Assembly (NCBI GenBank): GCA_001797275.1
Contig: MGOY01000014.1
Location: 248,001 to 312,000, forward strand
Direction of reading: 5' to 3'
Length of the DNA stretch: 64,000 nucleotides
From: Clostridiales bacterium GWF2_38_85
GTDB taxonomy: Bacteria; Bacillota; Clostridia; Oscillospirales; CAG-382
Positions within the stretch are counted from its first letter, which is position 1, and every line of letters begins with the position of its first letter. The notes beneath the pieces are model-generated. The model saw only the letters and a program-made list of their open reading frames with translations. It had not been told where the DNA came from and did no database searches. A program made the translations under genes and the position numbers. Positions 25,122 through 35,146 of the stretch are shown in pieces.

Positions 25122-28100
25122 ATGAGACAAGTAAAAAAAGTTGCAAGCAAAGCATTTATTATGCTATTGGCTGTTGCTATGCTTGTTACAGGTAACATCA
25201 CATTTAATGTGTTTGCTGCCGAAATAGTATCGGTTCCAAAGTCAGAACTGGTTGATTCTATAGATGAAGTTAAAAAACTTCTTTCATCAGAAACTTACAG
25301 CTCTTACAGAGAATTGTATAAGGATAAGGAGCTTGCGACAAAATCAGTATTTATCGAAGCAAGCGAATATCTTGATGATGAACTTTATTCCGATGCTGAA
25401 GTACATGTAGTAGATAATTACAAAGATTCCGACGGAAAAACTCTTATTGCGGGTGACGACGGAAAGGTTTCATGGAAAGTAACAGTACCTGAAGCCGGCA
25501 AGTATTCGATTGAAATCGAATACTATACAATAGTTGAATATTCTGATAACGAAGGTAATGTAATAACAAGCAAACCTTCTTCAATTGAGAGAATTCTTCT
25601 TATTGACGACAAAGTGTTGTTTAACGAAGCAAGATCACTTGTATTTACAAAAACATACATCGACAGATATACCGTAGATGGAGTAGAAGTTGATTCGAAC
25701 TCTGAAGCATTCAGAGAGTTGATTTACGGTGACACCGCAGATGCAAGAATTTTTCAAAAAGATATCAACAACAACGAACTGAAACCCGATAAGGTTGAAT
25801 TTGGCGAATGGAAAACATCCGCTCTTCAAGATTCAGCTTCTTATTATAATACACCTTTTGAGATATACCTTGATGAAGGTGAACATATAATAACACTTGA
25901 TTCTATCAGAGAACCGATAGCAATCAAATCCATAAGACTTTATCCACCTGAAAGCACACCTACATATCAAGAATATCTTGAAGAACATAAAGATGCTGTT
26001 GATGTAACCGGTGTTGAACCTATATATATTCAGGCTGAATATCCGACAGCAACTTCAGATAATACAATTTATCAGCTTAACGACAGAACATCGGCAATAA
26101 CACAACCGACACACACATCACTCATACGCCTTAATACAATCGGCGGCGATAAGTGGATGTATTCGGGGTCATGGATAACTTGGACAGTTGATGTTCCGGA
26201 AAGTGGTTTTTATAATATAATACCACGTTCTAAACAGTCATATTATTCAGGCGTTTATGTTTCACGCGAACTGCTTATTGATGGTAAAGTCCCATTTTCA
26301 GAAGCTTCGAGCTTAAGATTCACATTCTCAGATAATTATCAAACCAATCCGCTCAATAATGGAACAAACGCAGATGGTGAGTTAAATACATTTAAGGTTT
26401 ACCTTGAAAAAGGAACCCGTGAAATTACCTTACGTGTCGTTCTTGGTGATATGGCTGAGGTTCTTGCGGACATTCAGAACTCACTCACTAAGATAAACGA
26501 ATATAGAAGAAAGCTTCTTATGGTAACCGGTCCTGATCCTGATGAATATCGTGATTACGGTTTCGAGAGAAGTATGCCTGATGTACTTAAGGGTTTATTA
26601 CAGGAATCTCAAAACCTTTATGCTCATTCTGCAAAACTTGAAGAAATAATAGGTGCAAAGGGTGACCATTCGGTTATTCTGAATAAGGTTGCTTTCGTTC
26701 TTGAACGAATGGGTACATATGCGACAAAGATTGCATCCTTGATGGACGATTTACGCGACCAGGCAGGCGCACTCGGAACATGGCTTATGACTACCCAGAA
26801 TCAACCTTTACTTCTCGACTACATTTGTATTCAACCGGTAGAAGATAAAGCTCCAACGGCAGAAGCAAACTTTTTCCAGCAGATGTGGAATGAATTCGCT
26901 TCATTCATTCAATCGTTTTATGCCGATTACGATTCAATCGGTTCAAAGAGCAATAAAGAAGTTGATCCTAATAAACAGATTGAAGTATGGGTTGCAACCG
27001 GACGCGACCAGGCCCAAATTATCAGAAACCTGATCGATGATTATTTCACCGCTGAGACAGGAGTTTCGGTAAACCTGAAGCTTGTTGTCGCCGGTACACT
27101 GCTGCCTGCAACACTTGCAGGAACAGGACCTGATGTTGCCTTGAGTAATGGTCAAGGTGATGCTATCAATTATGCAATCCGTTCAGCTGTTTTAAAACTA
27201 AATGATTATGATACATTTGATGAAGTAATAACAAGATTTAATAAGTCTGCAATAGTGCCTCTTACATTATATGGTGATACATATGGTATTCCCGAAAACA
27301 TGTCATTCCCGATGATGTTTTATCGTAAAGACATTCTTACCGAGCTTGGTATCGAAGTTCCCGAAACATGGGAAGATTTCTATGATGCAATTTATAAGCT
27401 TCAGGCAAATAAACTTGACATCGGTTTTCCGGGTGGTCTTTCTGGAACACTTATGCTTATGTATCAGGAAGGCGAGACACTTTATGATACGGCATTGATT
27501 GATGATGCCGGTAATGAAATTCCGAAAACAGAAGGCATGAAAATTAATCTTGACTCTGATACAGCTCTTGCAAAATTCAAGGAAGTATGTGAACTGTACA
27601 CTATGTATGACTTCCCGGTATCTTATGAATTTGCTAACCGTTTCCGCAGCGGTGAAATGCCTCTTGCAATTCAAGATTACTCTGCATATAACCAGCTCGT
27701 AATTTTTGCACCTGAAATTAAGGGTATGTGGGGCTTTACCACCTTGCCCGGTGTTGAAAACGAAGATGGCACAATAAATTATACGAGCGTTGGTGGTGTA
27801 AGCTGTTCACTTATGATGCGTACAGTTGAAGAAGCAAAAAAAGAATATGCATGGGACTTCATGGATTGGTGGTCGGGTTCAGAAGCACAAAGCAAATTCG
27901 GCAATGAAATGGTTGCACTTATCGGACCTTCCGCAAAACAACCCACAGCAAACCTTGACGCACTTTACAATATGCCATGGTCTGCTGAAGAATATAAAAA
28001 CCTATATGCACAATTTCAACAGGTAAACTGCACACCTGAGTTCCCTGGTGGATATATAATCTCCCGTTATGCTCAATTTGCATTTCTTAATGTATATAAT

Positions 28101-28220
28101 AAGGGTGATGAACCAATTGAAGCGATGCGTAAATATATTGATGACATAAACAAAGAGTTAACAAGAAAACGTCAGGAATTTGATTTGCCGGTTACATCGG
28201 ATTTTACAATAACTGATTAA
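25122..28220 (+). CDS. giant secreted sugar-binding protein: beta-sandwich domains fused to an ABC solute-binding domain
   Basis: A 1032-residue secreted protein. A signal peptide ends near residue 33 (NVFAA) with no lipobox. Residues ~77-272 and ~300-447 look like two carbohydrate-binding-module-like beta sandwiches (FIEASEYL..., IQAEYPT..., WTVDVPESGFYNI). Residues ~450-600 are helical. Residues ~618-1020 form a family-1 extracellular solute-binding domain (WVATGRDQAQIIRNLIDDYF, YGIPENMSFPMMFYRKDIL). Typical binding proteins have only the last ~400 residues and a lipid anchor. AGGAGG precedes the ATG. It leads the operon and presumably feeds the permeases behind it; the ligand is unknown. 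Confidence 0.85.
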   Translation: MRQVKKVASKAFIMLLAVAMLVTGNITFNVFAAEIVSVPKSELVDSIDEVKKLLSSETYSSYRELYKDKELATKSVFIEASEYLDDELYSDAEVHVVDNYKDSDGKTLIAGDDGKVSWKVTVPEAGKYSIEIEYYTIVEYSDNEGNVITSKPSSIERILLIDDKVLFNEARSLVFTKTYIDRYTVDGVEVDSNSEAFRELIYGDTADARIFQKDINNNELKPDKVEFGEWKTSALQDSASYYNTPFEIYLDEGEHIITLDSIREPIAIKSIRLYPPESTPTYQEYLEEHKDAVDVTGVEPIYIQAEYPTATSDNTIYQLNDRTSAITQPTHTSLIRLNTIGGDKWMYSGSWITWTVDVPESGFYNIIPRSKQSYYSGVYVSRELLIDGKVPFSEASSLRFTFSDNYQTNPLNNGTNADGELNTFKVYLEKGTREITLRVVLGDMAEVLADIQNSLTKINEYRRKLLMVTGPDPDEYRDYGFERSMPDVLKGLLQESQNLYAHSAKLEEIIGAKGDHSVILNKVAFVLERMGTYATKIASLMDDLRDQAGALGTWLMTTQNQPLLLDYICIQPVEDKAPTAEANFFQQMWNEFASFIQSFYADYDSIGSKSNKEVDPNKQIEVWVATGRDQAQIIRNLIDDYFTAETGVSVNLKLVVAGTLLPATLAGTGPDVALSNGQGDAINYAIRSAVLKLNDYDTFDEVITRFNKSAIVPLTLYGDTYGIPENMSFPMMFYRKDILTELGIEVPETWEDFYDAIYKLQANKLDIGFPGGLSGTLMLMYQEGETLYDTALIDDAGNEIPKTEGMKINLDSDTALAKFKEVCELYTMYDFPVSYEFANRFRSGEMPLAIQDYSAYNQLVIFAPEIKGMWGFTTLPGVENEDGTINYTSVGGVSCSLMMRTVEEAKKEYAWDFMDWWSGSEAQSKFGNEMVALIGPSAKQPTANLDALYNMPWSAEEYKNLYAQFQQVNCTPEFPGGYIISRYAQFAFLNVYNKGDEPIEAMRKYIDDINKELTRKRQEFDLPVTSDFTITD

Positions 28221-28257
28221 TCATTAACTTAAAGATATAAAATGAGGAGGATTACAT

Positions 28258-29211
28258 ATGTCAGTTAAAACAGTTGTGCAGGATTCAAAACCGGTCCTCA
28301 GAAAAGATATTTCAAAATTTGCCTGGACGCTTAAAGAAATGAGGAAAAACGGAGCTGCATATCTTATGATTGCACCATTTTTCATTCTGTTTTTTGTGTT
28401 TACGGTTGTGCCGGTTCTGCTTTCTATTGTTATCAGCTTTACAACTTTCAACATGCTTGAATTTCCCAAATGGATTTTCATGGATAATTACATAAGATTA
28501 TTGCTTGACGATGAGATATTTCTTATTGCAATTAAAAATACAATTGTATTCGCTATATTAACCGGGCCGTTATCATATCTGTTATCGTTGTTCTTCGCAT
28601 GGTTTATCAACGAACTTCGCCCAAAAATAAGAGCATTTGTAACATTGATATTCTATGCACCATCAATTGCAGGTAATGTATACCTGATTTGGATAATACT
28701 TTTCTCAGGCGACCAATACGGACTCGTAAACGGTCTTCTGATGGATTTGAATATTATCAACTCACCGATATTGTTCTTCCAGGATACAAGATTTATAATG
28801 CCTTTAATCATTGCTGTTGCATTATGGTCCTCACTTGGTACCTCATTTCTTACTTTCATCGCCGGTTTTCAGGTTGTTGACAAGTCATTATATGAAGCGG
28901 GTGCTGTTGATGGTATCAAGAACAGATGGCAGGAGCTTTGGTTTATTACGCTTCCCACAATGCGTCCTCAGATGATGCTTGGTGCGATTCTTGCAATAAC
29001 AGGTTCATTCGGCTTCGGCGGTATTATTACCGCACTCGTTGGTTTCCCCAGCCCTGATTATGTTGCACACACGATTATGCATCATCTTGAAGATTACGGC
29101 GGGATGAGATTTGAGCTTGGATATTCATCTGCTATAGCAACTATTCTGTTCTTTATGATGTTGGGCGCAAATCTGTTAGTAACTCGATTACTCAGAAAGG
29201 TGGGAACATAA
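28258..29211 (+). CDS. carbohydrate ABC transporter permease (MalF/UgpA type)
   Basis: A 317-residue inner-membrane permease with six predicted membrane segments, beginning near residue 35. The EAA loop that docks the ATPase is EAGAVDGIKNRWQELWFITLP near residues 216-236. It pairs with the next gene (1-bp gap). AGGAGG lies 8 nt before the ATG. No ATPase gene is in the operon, so a shared MsmX-type ATPase elsewhere is inferred. Confidence 0.92.
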   Translation: MSVKTVVQDSKPVLRKDISKFAWTLKEMRKNGAAYLMIAPFFILFFVFTVVPVLLSIVISFTTFNMLEFPKWIFMDNYIRLLLDDEIFLIAIKNTIVFAILTGPLSYLLSLFFAWFINELRPKIRAFVTLIFYAPSIAGNVYLIWIILFSGDQYGLVNGLLMDLNIINSPILFFQDTRFIMPLIIAVALWSSLGTSFLTFIAGFQVVDKSLYEAGAVDGIKNRWQELWFITLPTMRPQMMLGAILAITGSFGFGGIITALVGFPSPDYVAHTIMHHLEDYGGMRFELGYSSAIATILFFMMLGANLLVTRLLRKVGT

Positions 29212-29212
29212 T

Positions 29213-30091
29213 ATGAAAGAAAAGTCTGTTAAAGCAGCTAAGAGATATCGTTCATTAAACAGATCTCTTGGCGGTGATATCGGCGTTTATATTCTTCTTG
29301 CCTTAGTTGGTTCGGTTATGGTGCTTCCACTTATATATGCCATAGCACAATCGTTGAAACCACTTGATGAGTTATGGATATTCCCACCCCGTTTCTTCGT
29401 TGTCAACCCGACACTTAAAAATTTTGGCGATTTGTTCCGTTTGATGCGTACCTCATGGGTTCCGTTTTCACGTTACATATTCAATACTGTATTTTACTCA
29501 GTGGTGGGTACAGCAGGCAATGTACTTCTTTCATCAATGGCAGCATATGCGATATCAAAGATCAAGTTTCCAGGTAGAAACTTCTTATTCTCAATTATCA
29601 TATATTCTTTGATGTTCAATGCAACAGTAACAGGTATTACAAACTTTATCACAATGTCAGCTTTACATATGGTTGATTCTATATATGCGATCATCATTCC
29701 AGCATGGTGTACAACATTCGGTCTTTACCTTATGAAGCAGTTTATGGAGAGTTCGGTACCGGATGAGGTTCTTGAATCAGCAAGACTTGAGGGAGCCGGC
29801 GAACTTAAGATATTCGCAAAAATTGCAATGCCCATGGTTAAACCTGCATGGATCACACTCATAATTTTTGCGTTTAACGGACTTTGGAATGCCGGCGCAA
29901 ATATGTATGTTTACAGCGAGCAGCTTAAAACCTTCAACTATGCTATCGGTCAGATTCTTGCCGGAGGTATTGCGAGATCAGGTGCAGCGGCAGCATCGAC
30001 TGTTATTACAATGATAGTTCCAATTATAGTGTTTATTATAACACAGAGTAGCATTATACAGACAATGTCTACATCCGGTATGAAGGACTAA
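29213..30091 (+). CDS. carbohydrate ABC transporter permease (MalG/UgpE type)
   Basis: A 292-residue permease with about six membrane segments and the EAA motif ESARLEGAGELKIFAKIAMPM. It is the MalG-type partner of the preceding permease. AAAGGTGGG precedes the ATG, inside the end of the upstream gene. It is followed 11 bp later by the NHL/Yip1 gene. Confidence 0.92.
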   Translation: MKEKSVKAAKRYRSLNRSLGGDIGVYILLALVGSVMVLPLIYAIAQSLKPLDELWIFPPRFFVVNPTLKNFGDLFRLMRTSWVPFSRYIFNTVFYSVVGTAGNVLLSSMAAYAISKIKFPGRNFLFSIIIYSLMFNATVTGITNFITMSALHMVDSIYAIIIPAWCTTFGLYLMKQFMESSVPDEVLESARLEGAGELKIFAKIAMPMVKPAWITLIIFAFNGLWNAGANMYVYSEQLKTFNYAIGQILAGGIARSGAAAASTVITMIVPIIVFIITQSSIIQTMSTSGMKD

Positions 30092-30102
30092 GGGGGAAAA
30101 AT

Positions 30103-32292
30103 ATGAAAAGAAATTTATCTAAAATCTTTCTGGTCTCCTTGTGCTTATTAATGCTGATCGGTACAATACCGGTAGCAGCGAAAGTACCGTATACAACCTA
30201 TACTTATAATGTAAGCATGCAAGCGGTTGAAAGCCCGGACGCATATGTTCCGGAGACAGTAATCAGCACAAGTTCGCTGATAAAATCACTCAATGCTGAG
30301 GGCAATGAAAACACAAAAATCCGTTATCCGGATCTTGCGACAACTTTAAATTTAACTACAATTTCGGATGTTTTTGTAGATGACCTTAACTGGGTTTATA
30401 TCGTAAACAAAGGCGCGAACCAAATTCTCGTATGTGACGAGAGATATAATTTAAAATATGTCATATCAGAATTTATCAATGATCAAGGAGTGCCTGATAG
30501 TCTTGATGGACCCAGCGGTGTATTTATATCAGAAACTGAAATATATGTTGCAGATACAGAAAATGCTCGAATAGTTATCTTCGATAAAGTTGGTAGCTTT
30601 AAAGATATTATTCCTGAACCGGCAAGTGAAGTTTTCCCTGACAACAGCGTTTATAAACCGATCGCTCTCGCTATTGATAATGCCGGTCGTGTATATGTTG
30701 TTTCATCAACAACAAACTACGGTGTCATTTCACTTAACAGAGATGGTTCATTTAACGGATTCCTTGGTGCTCAGAAGGTCACACCGAATATGTGGCAGTA
30801 TTTTTGGCGTATATTTCAGACTCCGGAACAGATTGCAAAACAAATTAAATGGGTTCCGACTGAGTACAATAATATTACAATTGATGACGGTGGATTCATC
30901 TATGTTACTACCTCATCAATTGATGAAGGTTCACAGCAAGCAGCTATCTGGAGCAAATCACGCTCTGATAAATATGCTCCGGTAAAAAAGCTGAATCCCA
31001 ATGGGTCAGATGTTATGAGAAGAACAGGTTTCTGGCCACCTTCGGGAGAAGTTCTGGTAAACTGGGGAACTGAATCAAACACCGGTGCTTCAAGAATAGT
31101 CGATGTTGCATTAGGACCAAACGGAATGTGGAGTATAATCGATTCAAAGCGTCAAAAAATATACACCTACGACCAGGATGGTAAAATGCTGTTTATATTT
31201 GGCGATTACGGAATGCAGGTTGGTGATATTCAACAAATCAAAGCCATAGATTATCAGGGATCTAACATTATTGCAGTCGATACAACCGCAAATCTTTTAA
31301 TGGTTTATAAGAGAACTGAATATGGCGATTTAATTGGTGAAGCACTCCAAAATACTCTCGAAAATAAACATCAGAATGCAGTAAGCTATTATATCAATAT
31401 TCTCCAAAGAAATAATAACTTTGCTCAAGCGTATGTTGGTGTTGGTAAGAGTAAGTTGATGAGCGGCGAATATGAACAGGCAATGAAGTATTTTCAATAT
31501 GCTTCCGATAAAGAAAATTATTCATTGGCATTTGCTGAAGCTCGCAAAATATGGATTGAGAAATATGTTTTCATTGTTCCTTTAGCAATAATAATTATAG
31601 CATTTTTAATAAACAAATTCTTTAAATATGCAAATAAAATAAATAAAAAAGGGCAGGTAATGAAAGCAAAGCGTACTCTTCTTGAAGAGTATTTATACGG
31701 CTTCCACATTATCTTCCATCCATTTGACGGTTTTTGGGATTTAAAGCATGAGAAGCGAGGCTCGGTAAAGGGTGCAACCCTTATGCTGTTCCTGACAGTA
31801 CTTGCTTTCCTGTATCAGTCAATAGGAAGAGGGTACCTATTTGATTCAAACTCAACAAACGTAAACTATTTTATAGCAATAACCTCAGTTGCAATGCCGG
31901 TTATGTTGTGGGTAACAGCGAACTGGTGCCTTACAACTCTGTTTGATGGAGAAGGCAGTTATAAGGATGTGTATGTTACAACCTGTTATGCTTTAACTCC
32001 ATTACCTATGCTTATAGTTCCGATGGCATTTATTGCAAACTTTGTTACATTAACCGAAGCTGACTTAGTTAATATGGTTGTTCAGTTAGCATTTGTATGG
32101 ACAGGATTTTTGATTTTCTTCGGAATGATGGTTATTCACGATTATTCGTTGTTCAAGAACATAGTAACTTCACTTGGTTCGATTGTCGGTATGGCATTTA
32201 TAATGTTCGTAGCTGCATTGTTCTCAAGTTTGCTTATGAAGATATTCTCGTTCGGATACAACATTTACATCGAACTATCATTACGAATGTGA
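30103..32292 (+). CDS. NHL beta-propeller / TPR / Yip1-domain membrane fusion protein
   Basis: A 729-residue protein with an unusual order. After a signal peptide (cut near 26) comes an extracellular NHL-repeat beta-propeller (about 85-405: SDVFVDDLNWVYIVNKGANQILV, GPSGVFISETEIYVADTENARIVIF). Next is a short TPR-like pair (about 420-475: AVSYYINILQRNNNFAQAYVGVGKSKLMSGEYEQAMKYF is split over two helices). A membrane segment follows (about 488-506), then a cytoplasmic basic stretch and a C-terminal Yip1-type domain with about five membrane segments. It sits inside the sugar-transport operon. A sensor or organiser role at the transporter is inference. Confidence 0.8.
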   Translation: MKRNLSKIFLVSLCLLMLIGTIPVAAKVPYTTYTYNVSMQAVESPDAYVPETVISTSSLIKSLNAEGNENTKIRYPDLATTLNLTTISDVFVDDLNWVYIVNKGANQILVCDERYNLKYVISEFINDQGVPDSLDGPSGVFISETEIYVADTENARIVIFDKVGSFKDIIPEPASEVFPDNSVYKPIALAIDNAGRVYVVSSTTNYGVISLNRDGSFNGFLGAQKVTPNMWQYFWRIFQTPEQIAKQIKWVPTEYNNITIDDGGFIYVTTSSIDEGSQQAAIWSKSRSDKYAPVKKLNPNGSDVMRRTGFWPPSGEVLVNWGTESNTGASRIVDVALGPNGMWSIIDSKRQKIYTYDQDGKMLFIFGDYGMQVGDIQQIKAIDYQGSNIIAVDTTANLLMVYKRTEYGDLIGEALQNTLENKHQNAVSYYINILQRNNNFAQAYVGVGKSKLMSGEYEQAMKYFQYASDKENYSLAFAEARKIWIEKYVFIVPLAIIIIAFLINKFFKYANKINKKGQVMKAKRTLLEEYLYGFHIIFHPFDGFWDLKHEKRGSVKGATLMLFLTVLAFLYQSIGRGYLFDSNSTNVNYFIAITSVAMPVMLWVTANWCLTTLFDGEGSYKDVYVTTCYALTPLPMLIVPMAFIANFVTLTEADLVNMVVQLAFVWTGFLIFFGMMVIHDYSLFKNIVTSLGSIVGMAFIMFVAALFSSLLMKIFSFGYNIYIELSLRM

Positions 32293-32311
32293 CGGGAGAA
32301 AGGAGAAAGTT

Positions 32312-35131
32312 ATGAAATTAAAATTTAAAGCGTTGATATCTCTTTTCTTGGCACTTTTTATGCTATTATCCATGTGTTCTTTCCTTACAGTTTTTGCTGC
32401 AGAAACAAGTAGTGATGAAAGTCTTTCCGAGGAAGAACAAAAGCTTGATGAAGCTCCTTATACAAAAATAATATATGGATCTGTTCAGGCAAAAGTAAAT
32501 ACTATGACTCAAGGTATTACCGTCGGTGACATGACCATGTTCTACGATCCCGCATCGGGTGAAGTAGCAATTAAGAATGATGTGACCGGAGAATACCTAT
32601 TAACAAACCCATATAATGTTTCATCAACTACTACTTCCACCGGGACAGCATCTTCTCCTGCTACCTTGCAAACTTTGTTGTCACAGGTAATAGTTAAGTA
32701 TACCGAAAATGACAAGGAAAGCACATTTAACAGCTTTAAGGATGCTGCAATCGAAAAACAAATTGTCGTCAAGGATATAAGAGGAGGTCTGAGAGTTGAA
32801 TATACTCTTGGTAGAGAAGAAGTAAGACTTCTTGTTCCCGAATGTATAACAGTTGAGGACTTCAATTGGATATATGAACCGATTGCATCTCAGAGCAAGT
32901 ATGATGCTGATAAATTTGCAGCATATTATCTGCTCAAGGATGCAAACAACCCTAATGATCCCAAGAAAACTCAGCTTACAACTAAAATCCAATGGCCTAT
33001 AACTGAAAAGTTTCCTGTATATGTTCTTGACCCTTCTGCAAAGTATGCAGAAAGACTCAGGCTTGAAAAAATAGTCAAGAAATATACAGCATTAACTTTT
33101 GAATTGCTTGATGAAATGCATATAAAAACTGACTATACTGTTACAAATAAAGAACCTGCTTTGTTTAAGCTTGCGCTTGAGTATTATCTTGAAGAAGACG
33201 GTGTTTCTGTCAGACTTGCGGCAAACAACATCCGTTTCGACTCATCAAACTATAAGTTAGAGGATATTACATATCTTCCATATATGGGTTCAGCTGTTGT
33301 CGCTAATAGTGCTGCTGCTAATAAAGGATATGTATTTACTCCTGATGGTTCGGGAAGCTTAATAAGTTTTGAAGATGTCGTTGGCCAGCCTGTTATAATT
33401 ACGGACAGCTTATATGGACATGATTATGCTTTCCACGATATCTCATCGGGTGCAAATAAGGAAGTTATGAGACTTCCTGTATTCGGTATCATACAAGAGA
33501 TTGCAAAGTGGACCCGTGAAACAGTACCAATTGAAGAAATTAATGATAAAGGTGAAATAGTTATAACAGAAAAACCTGTTGAAACATATACACCCTATAA
33601 TGCAGGTTATCTTGCAATTATAGAAGAAGGTGCATCACTTTCACAGATATCAGTTGAAAATGGTGGTATAACACACAATCGTATCTCTGTTTTTACTAAG
33701 TTTAATCCTCGTCCAAAGGACCAATACAAGCTTGACGGTGGTTTATCTGCCGGCTCAAACGCTATGTGGACTGTTGAATCAAAGCGTAAATATACCGGCG
33801 ATTTTAGAATCAGGTATATAATGTTGAAAGACGATGATGCCACATATGCAGGTATGGCAAGAACATACCAGAACTATCTTGTAGAAAAAGGAGTTCTTAC
33901 ATCACTTGATGATACAGAAGACGATATCCCACTTTACATTGAAACTCTTGGTGCTCTTGATACAACAGCTAGAATATTAGGAGTTCCGGTTGATAAGCAA
34001 ACTGCTCTTTCATCCTTTAGTAAAACAATTGAATTCCTTGAAGCTTTGAAGAAGCAGGATATATCAAATGTAAAAGTCAAACTTACGGGATGGATAAATG
34101 GCGGACTTACCTCTACTGTTCCTTATAAATTCAATATAGAAAAAGCATTGGGCGATGATAAGGGATTCGCAAATCTTGTTGAATACGCAAAACAAAATAA
34201 CATTGAGCTATTTCCCGATTTTGATTTTGTATTTGTAAAAACAGATAAAGCATTTGATGGATTCAATTATAAAGACAGTGCGGTTCTTACGATAGACGAC
34301 CGTGCAGCACAATATAGAAAATATAACTATGTATATCAAACATATAGATCTGGCAGATGGGTTCTCTTGAGTCCAAATGTAACAGAAGCCTTTTATGATA
34401 AGATATACGAGAAGTATTCAACCTTTAATGTTGGTGGTATTGGTATTTCGACATTAGGCTCTGTTCTTACATCAGATTTTAATGAAGATGCACAGCTTAA
34501 TAGAGAAGACTCGGTTGTTTTGTATACAAGACTTCTTGCCAAAATATTGGAAGAGAACGGCAAGGTTCTTATATCCGGAGGAAACTCATTTACATTACAA
34601 TACGCAACGGATATTCTTGATGTTCCATTTGAAAATTCAAGAAGTATTTATTCTTATGCAAGTGTTCCTTTCATGGGAATGGTATTACACAGCTATGTTG
34701 ATTTCTCAGGAACAGCAATCAATCTTGCCGGCGATTATAGATATGCTCTGTTAAAAACAATCGAAAACGGTGCAAGCCCTTACTTTATAATAGCACTTGA
34801 AAATGCATCGGAATTGATTACGTCAGATTATTCAGAGTATTATTCGGTTCGTGCAAGTATTTGGCTTCAGAGTATTATTGATACCTACGATGAGCTTAAT
34901 ACAGCCCTTAAGGATGTGCAGACTCAGAAGATGGTTGATCACCAATTTGTAGGTGGTAATCAGAGAATAATCATGACAAAATATGAAAATGGAGTAGTAT
35001 TTTACTTGAATTATACTCTTGATGATTACACAGTTGAAATATTCGACGAAGACGGTGAAGTCACGGACAGCTTCATAGTTCCTTCACAAGATTTTATTAA
35101 GTTCGATAAGAACGGTAAACAGGTGAATTAA
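32312..35131 (+). CDS. secreted DUF5696-like protein, possibly glycoside-hydrolase-like
   Basis: A 939-residue exported protein with a signal peptide ending near residue 30 (TVFAA). N-terminal ~400 residues appear beta-rich. The middle (about 530-830) looks like an alternating alpha/beta barrel with acidic strand ends (LFPDFDFVFV, GIGISTLGSVLTSDFNED). The C-terminal ~100 residues are beta. This three-part layout recalls large endo-glycosidases, but I see no definite catalytic motif. I match it to DUF5696 by its operon partners and overall look. AAAGGAG precedes the ATG. Confidence 0.65.
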   Translation: MKLKFKALISLFLALFMLLSMCSFLTVFAAETSSDESLSEEEQKLDEAPYTKIIYGSVQAKVNTMTQGITVGDMTMFYDPASGEVAIKNDVTGEYLLTNPYNVSSTTTSTGTASSPATLQTLLSQVIVKYTENDKESTFNSFKDAAIEKQIVVKDIRGGLRVEYTLGREEVRLLVPECITVEDFNWIYEPIASQSKYDADKFAAYYLLKDANNPNDPKKTQLTTKIQWPITEKFPVYVLDPSAKYAERLRLEKIVKKYTALTFELLDEMHIKTDYTVTNKEPALFKLALEYYLEEDGVSVRLAANNIRFDSSNYKLEDITYLPYMGSAVVANSAAANKGYVFTPDGSGSLISFEDVVGQPVIITDSLYGHDYAFHDISSGANKEVMRLPVFGIIQEIAKWTRETVPIEEINDKGEIVITEKPVETYTPYNAGYLAIIEEGASLSQISVENGGITHNRISVFTKFNPRPKDQYKLDGGLSAGSNAMWTVESKRKYTGDFRIRYIMLKDDDATYAGMARTYQNYLVEKGVLTSLDDTEDDIPLYIETLGALDTTARILGVPVDKQTALSSFSKTIEFLEALKKQDISNVKVKLTGWINGGLTSTVPYKFNIEKALGDDKGFANLVEYAKQNNIELFPDFDFVFVKTDKAFDGFNYKDSAVLTIDDRAAQYRKYNYVYQTYRSGRWVLLSPNVTEAFYDKIYEKYSTFNVGGIGISTLGSVLTSDFNEDAQLNREDSVVLYTRLLAKILEENGKVLISGGNSFTLQYATDILDVPFENSRSIYSYASVPFMGMVLHSYVDFSGTAINLAGDYRYALLKTIENGASPYFIIALENASELITSDYSEYYSVRASIWLQSIIDTYDELNTALKDVQTQKMVDHQFVGGNQRIIMTKYENGVVFYLNYTLDDYTVEIFDEDGEVTDSFIVPSQDFIKFDKNGKQVN

Positions 35132-35146
35132 AGAGGAGGGGAAATA

